This document shows, in pieces, positions 49,794 through 58,267 of a stretch of DNA of 64,000 bases. The DNA comes from CAYOOP01 sp964405685. GTDB taxonomy: Bacteria > Pseudomonadota > Alphaproteobacteria > Rickettsiales > SXRF01. Position 1 is the stretch's first letter; each line of letters starts with the position of its first letter. The translations under genes were made by a program, and so were the position numbers. The notes below the pieces were generated by a model that worked only from the letters and a program-made list of their open reading frames with translations, was not told the DNA's origin and did no database searches. The stretch lies in NCBI GenBank assembly GCA_964405685.1, contig CAYOOP010000001.1, positions 429,819-493,818 on the forward strand, given 5' to 3'.

Positions 49794-50797
49794 GGCACAC
49801 CCTTGGTTGTCGAATATTCAAAGTGCAATTCTTTGTCCGGGAACACTACTTTATAAGCACTGTGGCATGCAAGCGCCGCTTCGGCAAACCCCGTCAGAAT
49901 CAATTTCAATTTGCCGGGATAATTCACAATATCGCCGACGCCAAAAATACCGGGTGTTGACGTCTGCATCGTTGCGGGATCAACACCAATATGATTGCGT
50001 TCAATGTTTAAGCCCCACTCCGCAATCGGCCCCAATTCCATCGCCAGTCCAAAAAACGGCAAGAGCATATCCGCTTCCAGCGTCTTCACTTCTCCTTCAA
50101 GCGTTGCAACGTCGACATATGAAAGCTGGCCATTTGTGCCCTTTAGTCCATGCAATTGATAAGGCACAACCATTTCAATTTTGCCGCTGGCAACCAATGC
50201 GTCCATTTTTGAAACACTTTCGGGTGCCGCACGAAATTTTGGGCGGCGGTGGACGACATAAATTTTATCCGCAAGTTCGGCCAGCGAATTCGCCCAATCA
50301 ACCGCCGAATCCCCACCACCGGCAATGACCACGCGCTTGCTGCGGAACATCTCGCGCTTACCCACCATGTAAAACACGCTCTTGCCTTCATACGCCTCAA
50401 TGCCGGCAATGGGCGGCCGATTTGGCCCAAACGCACCCGCACCGGCAGCAATGATGATGACTTTGGCGTGGATGATTGCGCCGGTGGAAGTTTCTGTCCG
50501 CCATCCGCCATCCGCCATCCGCTCAACCTTTTCCACCCGCTGCCCCAAATGATACACCGGCTTAAACGGCGCGGCTTGTTCGGCAAGCTTATCCACCAAA
50601 TCCTGTGCCAAAATAGTCGGATGCGCCGGAATATCAAAAATCGGTTTTTCCGGATACAGCGCCGCGCATTGGCCGCCGATAGCCTCGAGCGCATCGACCA
50701 CGTGGCACTTCATCTTCAGCATGCCCGCTTCAAAAATGGTAAAGAGACCCACAGGCCCCGCGCCGATAATTACAATATCTGTTGAGTGTGTTGTCAT
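49790..50797 (-). CDS. Ferredoxin-NADP reductase, thioredoxin-reductase type
   Basis: A 335-aa flavoprotein of the TrxR-like ferredoxin-NADP+ oxidoreductase family (as in Bacillus YumC and Rhodopseudomonas). The FAD-binding loop is VIIGAGPVGLFTIFEAGM and the NADPH loop is VVIAGGGDSAVDWANSLAEL. The redox-active CxxC of thioredoxin reductase is absent (only CAALYPEK stands near residue 45), and FGVGDIVNYPGKLKLILTGF is the family's C-terminal FAD motif. A 7-bp tandem repeat lies inside the gene (50497-50522). The stop overlaps folD. Confidence 0.88.
   Translation of the reverse strand: MTTHSTDIVIIGAGPVGLFTIFEAGMLKMKCHVVDALEAIGGQCAALYPEKPIFDIPAHPTILAQDLVDKLAEQAAPFKPVYHLGQRVEKVERMADGGWRTETSTGAIIHAKVIIIAAGAGAFGPNRPPIAGIEAYEGKSVFYMVGKREMFRSKRVVIAGGGDSAVDWANSLAELADKIYVVHRRPKFRAAPESVSKMDALVASGKIEMVVPYQLHGLKGTNGQLSYVDVATLEGEVKTLEADMLLPFFGLAMELGPIAEWGLNIERNHIGVDPATMQTSTPGIFGVGDIVNYPGKLKLILTGFAEAALACHSAYKVVFPDKELHFEYSTTKGVP
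50497..50522. repeat. 7-bp tandem repeat inside the reductase gene
   Basis: TCCGCCA is repeated three times and a partial fourth time follows (TCCGC). It encodes the turn ERMADGGWR. Gain or loss of one 7-bp unit would shift the reading frame, so it is a potential slippage site. Confidence 0.85.
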
Positions 50798-50832
50798 AAG
50801 CTTTATGATGGGGATGTTTAACGCGAGGGTGT

Positions 50833-52905
50833 ATGCAAATCAAGAAGATAGCTGTTTTGGGTTCGGGTGTCATGGGGAGCGGCATCGCCGCGCATTGCGC
50901 CAGCGCAGGGCTAGACGTGCTTTTGCTCGATATCGTCCCCGAAGGGGCCGCAAGCCGCAACCAGTTGACCGAAGGTGCAAAGGAGCGGATGCTTAAAGCT
51001 AGCCCTTCGCCTTTCGCCCACCCCGATTGTGCTAAGAATCTCACCTGTGGGAACCTTGAAGATGATCTCGGAAAACTTGCAGATGTTGATTGGATCATCG
51101 AAGCCGTACTCGAAAAATTAGAAGTCAAACAAGCGGTCTATAAAAAAGTAGATGCGGCAAGAAAAAAAGGGTCCATCGTCTCTTCCAACACGTCCACCTT
51201 GCCGCTCCAAACCCTCGTCTCCGGCTTCCCCGCTAGTTTTGCCGCCGATTTCTGCATCGCGCATTTTTTCAACCCCGTTCGCTTCATGCGTCTGCTCGAA
51301 ATGTTGCCAAGTGACACTATGGATGCGGCACGTTTTAAAAGCTTAAGTGCCTTCGGCGACGAAATACTCGGCAAAGAAGTGGTGCAGTGTAAAGACACCC
51401 CAGGTTTTATTGCCAACCGCATCGGTATCTATTTCATGACGCTGGCGCTAAACGAGGCGCTAGCACTGGGGTTAGAAGTGGAGCAGGTAGACGCCGCACT
51501 CTCCAAGCCTTACGGCATTCCCAAAACCGGCGTCTTCGGCCTCTATGATTTGATCGGCCTCGATCTTATGCCGCTGATTGCCAAGGGTATGACCGACAAT
51601 ATCCCCAGCTCCGACCCCTTCGCCAAACTCGACGCCAAACCACAACTCTTGCAACGCTTAATTGCGGAAGGCTACACGGGCCGCAAAGGCAAAGGTGGTT
51701 TTTATCGCATCGTTAAAGAGGGCGAGAAGAAAATCAAACAAGTGGTGGACTTGCGCACCGGCGAATACCGCGCCGAAAATCCCGTCAAAGAAGTGAGCGC
51801 GGAAGCAGCCGCTTTTGCCCAAAACATCATCGCCAAAACAATCGCCTATGCCAAATCTCTTCTCCCGCAAATCGCCCACAGCGCGCAGGATATCGACCTT
51901 GCCATGCAAGCGGGTTACAGTTGGAAACGCGGCTTGTTCCCGCTCGAAACCAATAATAAAAAAGCAGCTGTCGGTGTCAAGCGCAGCTATCTCACTTTCG
52001 ACACACTTAAATCCGGCACGCCGATCATGCAATCCGCTAGTGCACGCGTGTGGGATGCGGGTGACGGCGTTGCCGTCTTCGAAATCACCACCAAAATGAA
52101 TGCGATTGACGAAGGTGTATTCGACGCGCTGGAGTCTGCGCTTGCTGAAGTCAAACAATCGCACAAAGCTCTCATCATCGCTCCTGATAGTGATATCTTC
52201 AGCGCCGGCGCGAACTTGAAACAAATGCTCGCCTGGGCTGAAAGTGGTGAGATTAACCACGTCCAGAGTTTCATTGCCCGCGGCCAAAGCGTGATGATGT
52301 CAATCAAAGCCTCACCTGTTCCGGTGGTTGCCGCACTTGCCGGCATAGCACTTGGCGGCGGCTGCGAAACCTTGCTGCATGTGCACGCCATTCAGGCCCA
52401 TATCGAATCCTCCCCCGGCCTCGTCGAAGTCAATGTCGGCCTGATCCCGGCGTGGGGCGGCACCAAAGAAATGCTGCTGCGCCACGCTGATCGCACACGT
52501 GCTTATACGCAAATTATCACCGCCGCTACCGCAGGTTCAGCGCTGCTCGCGCGTGACCTCAAAATCCTGCGGCCTACCGACGGCATCAGCATGAACCGCG
52601 CGCGCGTATTGGCCGATGCGAAAAAATTGGCGCTCGGGTTAAAACCCACCATCCGCCCGATCCAGAAAGTCACCTCACCCAATGTAACAATTGATGCATT
52701 GCTGGAGAGTGTCAACGCACAAGGCTTACCACCACACCAAGCCTTCATTGCTGATATTTTGGCGCAGCTCATGCAATTCGACACGCTCGATGAAAATGCC
52801 ATCTTAAAACGCGAGCTGGAAGCCTTTGTAGAACTCATCGGCACCAAACCTACCCAAGCTCGCATCCGCCATATGCTTGATATCGGAAAGCCGTTGATTA
52901 ATTGA
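50833..52905 (+). CDS. 3-hydroxyacyl-CoA dehydrogenase / enoyl-CoA hydratase fusion
   Basis: A 690-aa fatty-acid beta-oxidation enzyme. The dehydrogenase comes first: NAD-binding VLGSGVMGSGIAAHCASAGL (residues about 8-27), catalytic AHFFNPVRFMRLLEMLPS and C-terminal dimer domain (DTPGFIANRIGIYFMTLALN; TGRKGKGGFYRI). A crotonase-fold hydratase domain follows (about 400-600) with an oxyanion loop SAGANLKQMLAW and AGIALGGGCETLLHVHA. The order is opposite to E. coli FadB. A neighbouring thiolase is absent. It probably works with gcdH and scoAB in acyl-CoA degradation. Confidence 0.9.
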   Translation: MQIKKIAVLGSGVMGSGIAAHCASAGLDVLLLDIVPEGAASRNQLTEGAKERMLKASPSPFAHPDCAKNLTCGNLEDDLGKLADVDWIIEAVLEKLEVKQAVYKKVDAARKKGSIVSSNTSTLPLQTLVSGFPASFAADFCIAHFFNPVRFMRLLEMLPSDTMDAARFKSLSAFGDEILGKEVVQCKDTPGFIANRIGIYFMTLALNEALALGLEVEQVDAALSKPYGIPKTGVFGLYDLIGLDLMPLIAKGMTDNIPSSDPFAKLDAKPQLLQRLIAEGYTGRKGKGGFYRIVKEGEKKIKQVVDLRTGEYRAENPVKEVSAEAAAFAQNIIAKTIAYAKSLLPQIAHSAQDIDLAMQAGYSWKRGLFPLETNNKKAAVGVKRSYLTFDTLKSGTPIMQSASARVWDAGDGVAVFEITTKMNAIDEGVFDALESALAEVKQSHKALIIAPDSDIFSAGANLKQMLAWAESGEINHVQSFIARGQSVMMSIKASPVPVVAALAGIALGGGCETLLHVHAIQAHIESSPGLVEVNVGLIPAWGGTKEMLLRHADRTRAYTQIITAATAGSALLARDLKILRPTDGISMNRARVLADAKKLALGLKPTIRPIQKVTSPNVTIDALLESVNAQGLPPHQAFIADILAQLMQFDTLDENAILKRELEAFVELIGTKPTQARIRHMLDIGKPLIN

Positions 52906-52946
52906 TTGCCTCCGCGATTCCCTACTGGAAATCGCATGAGGCGCGC

Positions 52947-53765
52947 TCAGGGCTGACGAAGCCTACTGGCTTCGAATAACACTGGGGACACATTCGCAAG
53001 CTTTTCATACGCCCCCACCGATTTCGGCGTCAGGCAAAACCACTGTGCAAGGGGGATATAAAGTGAATCTTGCACGCGCTGTTTAATAACGGAGTGTTTG
53101 AGGATGAGCGGTGCAAACCCGAACTTGTATTTGCTCTCTAATTTTGCATCGGTAATCAGCAATTCCGGATGGTGATACACCAGCGTTTCCAGTGAAAGTG
53201 TGCGCGTACCTTCAAGCCCAAGTCTGCCGCTTAGATTCTCATAGCCTGCAAATGAGAGAATATAATCCATCGTCGTGCCTTGCCCTGGCGAATAGCCGCC
53301 TGGGCGGAACACTGCCGCAGTGATTTGTTTGGGAGTTTGTTGTGCCGGAATTGTAAACGCTTTCGGTCGCGCTTGCCTCACCGCACCTGCTAACCTTCCT
53401 CGCCATTCTTGCACATCATCAAATGTTGCCAAGTGCGGAATATCAAACGTTCTCACACCCAATTTTTTATACATCTGCTTGGAGAGTGAGGAAGTATATT
53501 CATCGGTAATCACGAGATCGGGATGTTCAAAAAGCAAGCGTTCGGTGGAAAGCGTGCGCGTTTTTGTTACATCCACTTTTTCAATATACGGCGAGAGTTC
53601 CGGGTCTGCTGCTGCTTTGGTGAGCGCCATAATCTGCGATGGTGCTGCTACCGAAAGCACGAGCTGATCTGCGCACATGCCGGCGGATACAATAGAAGGT
53701 GCGGCATGGGCAACACCCGCCCACGCCAACATCGCTACACTAATAACTCGCGCGAAGCCCTGCAA
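52947..53765 (-). CDS. Vitamin B12 ABC transporter substrate-binding protein, BtuF-like
   Basis: A class III periplasmic binding protein of about 272 aa (signal peptide QGFARVISVAMLAWAGVAHA). The two lobes carry SIVSAGMCADQLVLSVAAPS, LLFEHPDLVITDEYTS and LVYHHPELLITDAKLE. A TTG at 53765 with a GGGAGAG site 6-8 bp upstream gives a correct signal peptide and overlaps the receptor gene by 26 bp; upstream ATGs (53813) are less good. It follows the B12 receptor in one operon behind a cobalamin riboswitch, so cobalamin is the probable ligand. The permease and ATPase genes are not in the window. Confidence 0.8.
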   Translation of the reverse strand: MQGFARVISVAMLAWAGVAHAAPSIVSAGMCADQLVLSVAAPSQIMALTKAAADPELSPYIEKVDVTKTRTLSTERLLFEHPDLVITDEYTSSLSKQMYKKLGVRTFDIPHLATFDDVQEWRGRLAGAVRQARPKAFTIPAQQTPKQITAAVFRPGGYSPGQGTTMDYILSFAGYENLSGRLGLEGTRTLSLETLVYHHPELLITDAKLESKYKFGFAPLILKHSVIKQRVQDSLYIPLAQWFCLTPKSVGAYEKLANVSPVLFEASRLRQP

Positions 53766-55662
53766 AAAACACTCTCCCTGGATTGTTGTAGTTGAGCACC
53801 TCTTGATAGTCATTACCCAGCACATTGTCGGCACGTATGTAGAGGTTTAGGTTTGGCATCATCTGATAATTCGCATGTAAATCGACGCTACCATAGCCGC
53901 TGGTATTGGTGGTTGCGAAATTACTATCAAGCTGCGGCGTTACATAATACACACCACCACCGACATTGAGTTTGTTGGTGGCGCGAATATTCGTCTCCAC
54001 ATACCCTGTGTGTTTCGGGCGGCGCGGCAAGCGTTTTTCCGTCGCGCTATCCACTGCGAGTGTATAGGTGTGTGTCGCGCTTAAGTTGACGCGCGGAGTG
54101 ACATCGACACTTACGCTATTTTCAAACCCCTTGCTGCGTGCTTGCGCCACATTGCCATACACAAACAGCACGTTGTCAAAATCAATCAGGTTTTTGTACT
54201 CTTGCGCAAACACGCTGTTTTGCAATCTCACGCGGCCATTCCAAAAGCCATTTTCAATGCCCGCATCCACTCCCTTGCTTTTTTCGGGTTTAAGTGTGGC
54301 AGTGCCATACGGCCCGTAGAGCTGGTAGAGCGTTGGGTTTTTGGCGGAGGTGCCGGCGCTGGTGCGCAAAATCGTGCCAAGAGAATCGATGGTGTATGCT
54401 GCCGCAATACGCGCGGTGGTGTGGCTTTCAAATGCGCTGCTCGCATCGTGCCTCCCGCTTAGGGTAAGAGCGAGGTTTTCGGTTGGGTGTGTGAGATATT
54501 GCGCAAATGCACTTTGCGATACCATTTGTCGATTTACGTCCGTAGCAGGCACGCCGCCGGACACGTTGACGTTGTTGGCCGATTCACGCTGCCATTCTAC
54601 GCCCGCTGTTGCCGTGTCACGCGTAAATAATTTCTGATTTGCTTGGTAGCGCAGCGTGGTGCGCTTGCCGTCAAACGTGGAGCGGGTGTAAAACCCAAGC
54701 GGTTCATTGGACTCACGCGCGACGACATAATGGTTTGCCGTCAACACATGCTCAAGTGTGCTTCCAAGCGTTTTTATATTCGCTTGTACTTGGCCATATG
54801 CCGTGTCGTTCACCTGTTCGGCGGGGCCGTCGGTAGTGGTTGGGCTGCTGTCAAACTCGCTTCGCAAACGAGAAGCGCCACCGCTGAAATTGAGCTTCAC
54901 ATTCTGCGAAACATCGACCCCCATAGAGGTAGAAATATTCTTCAGATGCGCGCTATCTTTTTCCGGTCCGGCAACGGTGTTGGGATATCCAGCAGTGTTG
55001 TAATTACTGAGGTTAAGGCCGTAACTTAGCTTGCCTTTTTTGCCGTAGGTTCCCACTTCTTGTTTGAAGGAGCTGTGCGAACCGCCGCCAACATTGGTCG
55101 TGTACGTCGGTTTGCCTTCACCGCGTTTGGTGATGACGTTGATCACTCCGCCCACAGCATTGCCGCCATACACGGCGCTTTGCGGCCCGCGCAGCACTTC
55201 GATGCGATCAATGTTGCGCACGCTTAAACTGCTGAAATCATAAAACGCGCTGGTGTTGGTGGGGTCATTCACTACAATACCATCGACCATCACCAGCACT
55301 TGCCCGGCGTCTGCTCCGCGGACGCGCAACGTTGTTGTTTGCCCCGCGCCACCATTACGGCTGAAGCTCACACCGGGGATGGTTTTTAGGGCATCCACCA
55401 CCTCAACAATCCCTTTTTCCTCCAGCTCTTCACCTTTAAGTACGGTGATGCTGCTGCCGACGGTTGAGAGTGGTTGCGCGATGCGTGAAGCGGTGACGAC
55501 GACCGTATCATGTATGCGTGGTTTGGTAGTGGTTGGGGGCGGTGCACTATTACTGACGATGGGTTTGGCGCTGACCAATGGCCTTGCCAATGGAATAGCA
55601 AACGCATTCGCACCAAGAGAAATGATACAAGTGTAAGAAAGCAAGAGGGATAGGCGACGCAT
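53740..55662 (-). CDS. TonB-dependent vitamin B12 receptor, BtuB-like
   Basis: Outer-membrane receptor of 640 aa. A signal peptide (about residues 1-22) and a Pro-rich segment are followed by a TonB box (DTVVVTASRI, about 52-61), the plug domain (about 65-175; LRVRGADAGQVLVMVDGIVV, IDRIEVLRGPQSAVYGGNAV, GGVINVITKRG) and a 22-strand beta barrel ending in NNPGRVFFAGLRASY with the terminal aromatic. The substrate is inferred from the cobalamin riboswitch upstream and the BtuF-like protein downstream. The ATG at 55662 has an AAAGGAACC site. Confidence 0.9.
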   Translation of the reverse strand: MRRLSLLLSYTCIISLGANAFAIPLARPLVSAKPIVSNSAPPPTTTKPRIHDTVVVTASRIAQPLSTVGSSITVLKGEELEEKGIVEVVDALKTIPGVSFSRNGGAGQTTTLRVRGADAGQVLVMVDGIVVNDPTNTSAFYDFSSLSVRNIDRIEVLRGPQSAVYGGNAVGGVINVITKRGEGKPTYTTNVGGGSHSSFKQEVGTYGKKGKLSYGLNLSNYNTAGYPNTVAGPEKDSAHLKNISTSMGVDVSQNVKLNFSGGASRLRSEFDSSPTTTDGPAEQVNDTAYGQVQANIKTLGSTLEHVLTANHYVVARESNEPLGFYTRSTFDGKRTTLRYQANQKLFTRDTATAGVEWQRESANNVNVSGGVPATDVNRQMVSQSAFAQYLTHPTENLALTLSGRHDASSAFESHTTARIAAAYTIDSLGTILRTSAGTSAKNPTLYQLYGPYGTATLKPEKSKGVDAGIENGFWNGRVRLQNSVFAQEYKNLIDFDNVLFVYGNVAQARSKGFENSVSVDVTPRVNLSATHTYTLAVDSATEKRLPRRPKHTGYVETNIRATNKLNVGGGVYYVTPQLDSNFATTNTSGYGSVDLHANYQMMPNLNLYIRADNVLGNDYQEVLNYNNPGRVFFAGLRASY

Positions 55663-55675
55663 AGTGGTTCCTTTC

Positions 55676-55720
55676 GTTTAAGTGATACGCAATCGCGTAC
55701 GCTTAAACGGTCGAAACCGT
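55676..55720 (-). promoter_or_regulatory. Hairpins in leader, possible riboswitch expression platform
   Basis: GTTTAAG (55676-55682) pairs with CTTAAAC (55702-55708), with TACGC/GCGTA inside, next to a small CGGT-CGAA-ACCG hairpin (55709-55720). The structure ends 13 bp upstream of the start codon, close to the AAAGGAACC ribosome-binding site. It could sequester that site, but the switching structure is not proven. Confidence 0.5.
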
Positions 55721-55764
55721 ACCTTGAAAGAAACACCCCGTTCCCAAGTTGCGCAAGCTCTCCA

Positions 55765-55955
55765 CAGCAGGTTTCCTGACTTGAGATGTCATTGTCATCC
55801 TGCGGCGCGCTAAGCGCGAGCGCAGGATCTTTTGCGTTTGCTCCGTCTTCCCAGAAAATTTCCAGTGACGTGTGGAACAAACTCATCTCTTACAGTTGCG
55901 GGGGCAGTTGTGGCCTAACCTGATTTAAGGTGCACCACGATTCCCTACGCTGCGG
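55765..55955 (-). promoter_or_regulatory. Cobalamin (B12) riboswitch
   Basis: Read on the minus strand, the conserved core is present in order: GGGAATCGTGGTGC (about 55942-55929), GGCC-ACAACTGCCCCCGCAACTGTAA (around 55915-55890), GTCACTGG and TCTGGGAAG (about 55871-55850), and the B12 box AGTCAGGAAACCTGCTG (55781-55765). It precedes the btuB-like gene and should lower its expression when B12 is plentiful. A palindromic half-repeat (55794-55830) lies in the variable arm just before the B12 box. Confidence 0.93.
55794..55830. repeat. Palindromic half-repeat inside riboswitch
   Basis: GTCATCCTGCG (55794-55804) and CGCAGGATCT (55821-55830) form a stem closed by GCGCGCTAAGCGCGAGC. This is half of the nested element seen at 28577-28666. 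It sits in an arm of the riboswitch that varies in length between species. Confidence 0.85.
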
Positions 55956-55977
55956 ATGATTAAGGCTTAGAACAAAG

Positions 55978-56001
55978 AAAACCCGCGGGCAAGTGGGTTT
56001 T
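55978..56001. terminator. Bidirectional terminator-like hairpin
   Basis: AAAACCCGC (55978-55986) and GTGGGTTTT (55993-56001) form a 9-bp stem with flanking A and T runs in both directions. It lies between trhO and the riboswitch, so it may end the trhO transcript. Confidence 0.65.
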
Positions 56002-56021
56002 GTAAACGATTGTAAACACGC

Positions 56022-56048
56022 GCCATTCCCGCGAAGACGGGGATGACG
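56022..56048. repeat. Palindromic half-repeat downstream of trhO
   Basis: CATTCCCG and CGGGGATG (with CGAAGA between) form a hairpin with a CGTCATCCCCG end on the minus strand. It is another short member of the GTCATCC repeat family, seven bases after the end of trhO. Confidence 0.65.
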
Positions 56049-56054
56049 GCAGAA

Positions 56055-56741
56055 CTACTCCACCCCAATGCGCTCATCGAACACGAAGCACTTGCCCTGC
56101 CAGAGGCTTTCGTTTTTGGGCGTGTCTTTCAAATATTGCAAAATGCCGCCTTTTAGGTGGTACACATTTTTATAACCCTGCTCGAGCATATACGCCGTCA
56201 GCTTTTCGCAGCGGATGCCGCCGGTGCAGAAGGTGGCAATCGGCGCATTTTTATCCATCAAATTCGTCTCAATATAGTCTGGCAATTCACGGAAGTTGTG
56301 AATCTTGGGGTCGATCGCGCCTTTAAAAGTCCCCAATTCCAGCTCATAATCATTGCGCGAATCGAGCACAATAGTTTTCGAGTCAGAAATCAACTCATTC
56401 CACGCTTTAGCATCTAAGTATGTGCCCACACCCGCACGCGGATGCGCCGGGCGGCCGAGCGAGATCAATTCTTTTTTCAGTTTCACCCGCAACCGTTTAA
56501 ACGGCGACACCGGATTTTCAGACTCTTTGACTTCCAACATGCCCACCGCATTTTTCTCACACCATGCATAAAACGCATCGACCGCCGCACGCGTGCCCGC
56601 AATCGTACCATTAATGCCTTCATCGGCGAGTAGCAACGTGCCCTTAATTCCTTGCGAACGAAACAGTTGCAGCAACGGTGTTTTGCAACTGACATAATCG
56701 TTAAACGGGAAAAATTTGTAAAAGGTGGTGACGACGACCAT
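56055..56741 (-). CDS. trhO: tRNA uridine-34 hydroxylase TrhO, rhodanese-type
   Basis: YceA/TrhO family enzyme, which hydroxylates U34 of tRNA with oxygen as part of 5-hydroxyuridine formation. The protein has 228 aa, shorter than E. coli TrhO (350 aa), because it lacks the C-terminal extension. The N-terminal domain (KGTLLLADEGINGTIAGTRA) is followed by the rhodanese domain with the catalytic cysteine in ATFCTGGIRCEKLTAYML. The ATG at 56741 (MVVVTTFYKFFPF) suits the family; an open frame runs further upstream into the neighbouring gene but has no likeness. Divergent from a small gene at 56821. Confidence 0.9.
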   Translation of the reverse strand: MVVVTTFYKFFPFNDYVSCKTPLLQLFRSQGIKGTLLLADEGINGTIAGTRAAVDAFYAWCEKNAVGMLEVKESENPVSPFKRLRVKLKKELISLGRPAHPRAGVGTYLDAKAWNELISDSKTIVLDSRNDYELELGTFKGAIDPKIHNFRELPDYIETNLMDKNAPIATFCTGGIRCEKLTAYMLEQGYKNVYHLKGGILQYLKDTPKNESLWQGKCFVFDERIGVE

Positions 56742-56820
56742 AAATACTTGCGGTTTTTTGGTTGTGTAAAGCGACGCGGTTGGTATAAAACGGAAAGCGA
56801 CATTATAAAGAGCAGGCCTT

Positions 56821-57054
56821 ATGCAAATCAACCCCTCATTTTCAAGCAATATCTCCGGTGTAAAGTCCGGCGCGAACCGAAATGCCAACACCCGCCGCAC
56901 CAGAAATGGTGAGGAAATTGAAGCACCTGAGCGCGCGGAGCTGAATTTCATCCCCTCCGCAGAATCGATCACGACGTTCATACAAAACGCCATCGCCGCG
57001 CTCAAAAGCGGCGTATACTGGGACCGCGGCACCATCCTCAACCTATTAGTCTGA
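56821..57054 (+). CDS. Small hypothetical protein upstream of gcdH
   Basis: A 77-aa protein (begins MQINPSFSSNISGVKSGANR), basic in the middle and with an Ile/Ala-rich helix (SITTFIQNAIAALKSGVYWD) towards the end. I do not recognise it. It is separated from gcdH by 1 bp and has an AGG ribosome-binding site, so a real gene co-translated with gcdH is likely. It is in a divergent pair with trhO. No catalytic motif. Confidence 0.55.
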   Translation: MQINPSFSSNISGVKSGANRNANTRRTRNGEEIEAPERAELNFIPSAESITTFIQNAIAALKSGVYWDRGTILNLLV

Positions 57055-57055
57055 C

Positions 57056-58267
57056 ATGCCCTCAACTTTCAAATTCGATGATCCACTTCTTTTCGACCTG
57101 CAGCTGACCGACGAAGAGCGGATGGTGGAGCAATCCACACGTGATTATGCGCGTGAGAAATTGTTTCCGCGCATTTTGAGAGCCAACCGCGACGAGAAAT
57201 TCGACCGCGAAATCATGAATGAAATGGGCGCGCTGGGTTTATTCGGTGCCACCATTCAAGGCTATGGTTGTGCAGGCCTCGGCAATGTGGCTTCTGGCAT
57301 CATCTGCAAAGAAATTGAGTGGGTGGACTCGGGCTATCGCTCGGCGCTTTCCGTGCAGTCCGCCCTCGTCATGCACCCCATTTACACGTTTGGTACCGAG
57401 GAACAAAAACAGAAATATTTGCCCAAGCTTGCAAGTGGCGAGTGGGTGGGTTGCTTTGGCCTCACCGAACCTGACCACGGCTCTGACCCGGGCGGTATGG
57501 TGACACGTGCGGATAAAACCGCGAATGGCTACGTGATGAACGGCTCGAAAATGTGGATCACCAATTCACCAATTGCAGATGTGTTCGTGGTGTGGGCAAA
57601 AGTGTTTGGCGACACAAACATTCCTGACGGCACCATCAAAGGTTTTGTTCTAGAAAAATCCATGAAGGGTGTTTCCGCTCCCAAAATTCACGGCAAAATG
57701 TCCCTCCGCGCGTCGGAAACCGGCGGCATTATGTTGCAAGATGTTGCCGTTCCCGCCAGCCAAATGTTCCCCGATGTAGCAGGCTTGAAGGGCCCGTTCT
57801 CTTGCCTCAACAAAGCCCGCTACGGCATTGGCTGGGGCGCGCTTGGCGCTGCCACCTTCTGTTTCGAAGCCGCACGCAACTATACCATGGAGCGCAAACA
57901 ATTCGGCCGCCCCTTGGCCGCCAACCAACTCATCCAGAAGAAACTTGCGGATATGATGGTCGATATCGCACTCGGTCTGCAAGCCTGCCTACGCGTCGGC
58001 CGCCTGATGGACGAAGATAACAATGGAAAGAGTTTGGCCGCACCCGAAATGATCTCCATCATCAAGCGCAACTCGGCGGGCAAAGCCCTCGACATCGCCC
58101 GCGTTTCGCGCGACATGCACGGCGGCAACGGCATCGCCGACGAATACCACGTCATCCGCCACGTGATGAATTTGGAGAGCGTCAACACGTATGAGGGCAC
58201 GCACGACATTCATGCCTTGATTCTAGGCCGCGCCATCACCGGCCTCCAGGCCTTCTCGGCGGAGTAG
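57056..58267 (+). CDS. gcdH: Glutaryl-CoA dehydrogenase
   Basis: Acyl-CoA dehydrogenase family flavoenzyme that oxidises and decarboxylates glutaryl-CoA to crotonyl-CoA in lysine and tryptophan degradation. The length of 403 aa is usual. The diagnostic parts are GCFGLTEPDHGSDPGGMVTR, WITNSPIADVFVVWAK, RYGIGWGALGAATFCFEAAR and the catalytic Glu in NTYEGTHDIHALILGRAITG. The crotonyl-CoA could feed into the hydratase/dehydrogenase fusion at 50833. The next gene starts directly after its stop. Confidence 0.92.
   Translation: MPSTFKFDDPLLFDLQLTDEERMVEQSTRDYAREKLFPRILRANRDEKFDREIMNEMGALGLFGATIQGYGCAGLGNVASGIICKEIEWVDSGYRSALSVQSALVMHPIYTFGTEEQKQKYLPKLASGEWVGCFGLTEPDHGSDPGGMVTRADKTANGYVMNGSKMWITNSPIADVFVVWAKVFGDTNIPDGTIKGFVLEKSMKGVSAPKIHGKMSLRASETGGIMLQDVAVPASQMFPDVAGLKGPFSCLNKARYGIGWGALGAATFCFEAARNYTMERKQFGRPLAANQLIQKKLADMMVDIALGLQACLRVGRLMDEDNNGKSLAAPEMISIIKRNSAGKALDIARVSRDMHGGNGIADEYHVIRHVMNLESVNTYEGTHDIHALILGRAITGLQAFSAE

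Noticed and set aside
53740..55662. Siderophore receptor
   Set aside because: A cobalamin riboswitch upstream and a BtuF-like protein downstream make vitamin B12 the better substrate.
56742..57065. N-terminal extension of TrhO
   Set aside because: It overlaps the small gene at 56821-57054 on the opposite strand and resembles no family; the family start is at 56741.
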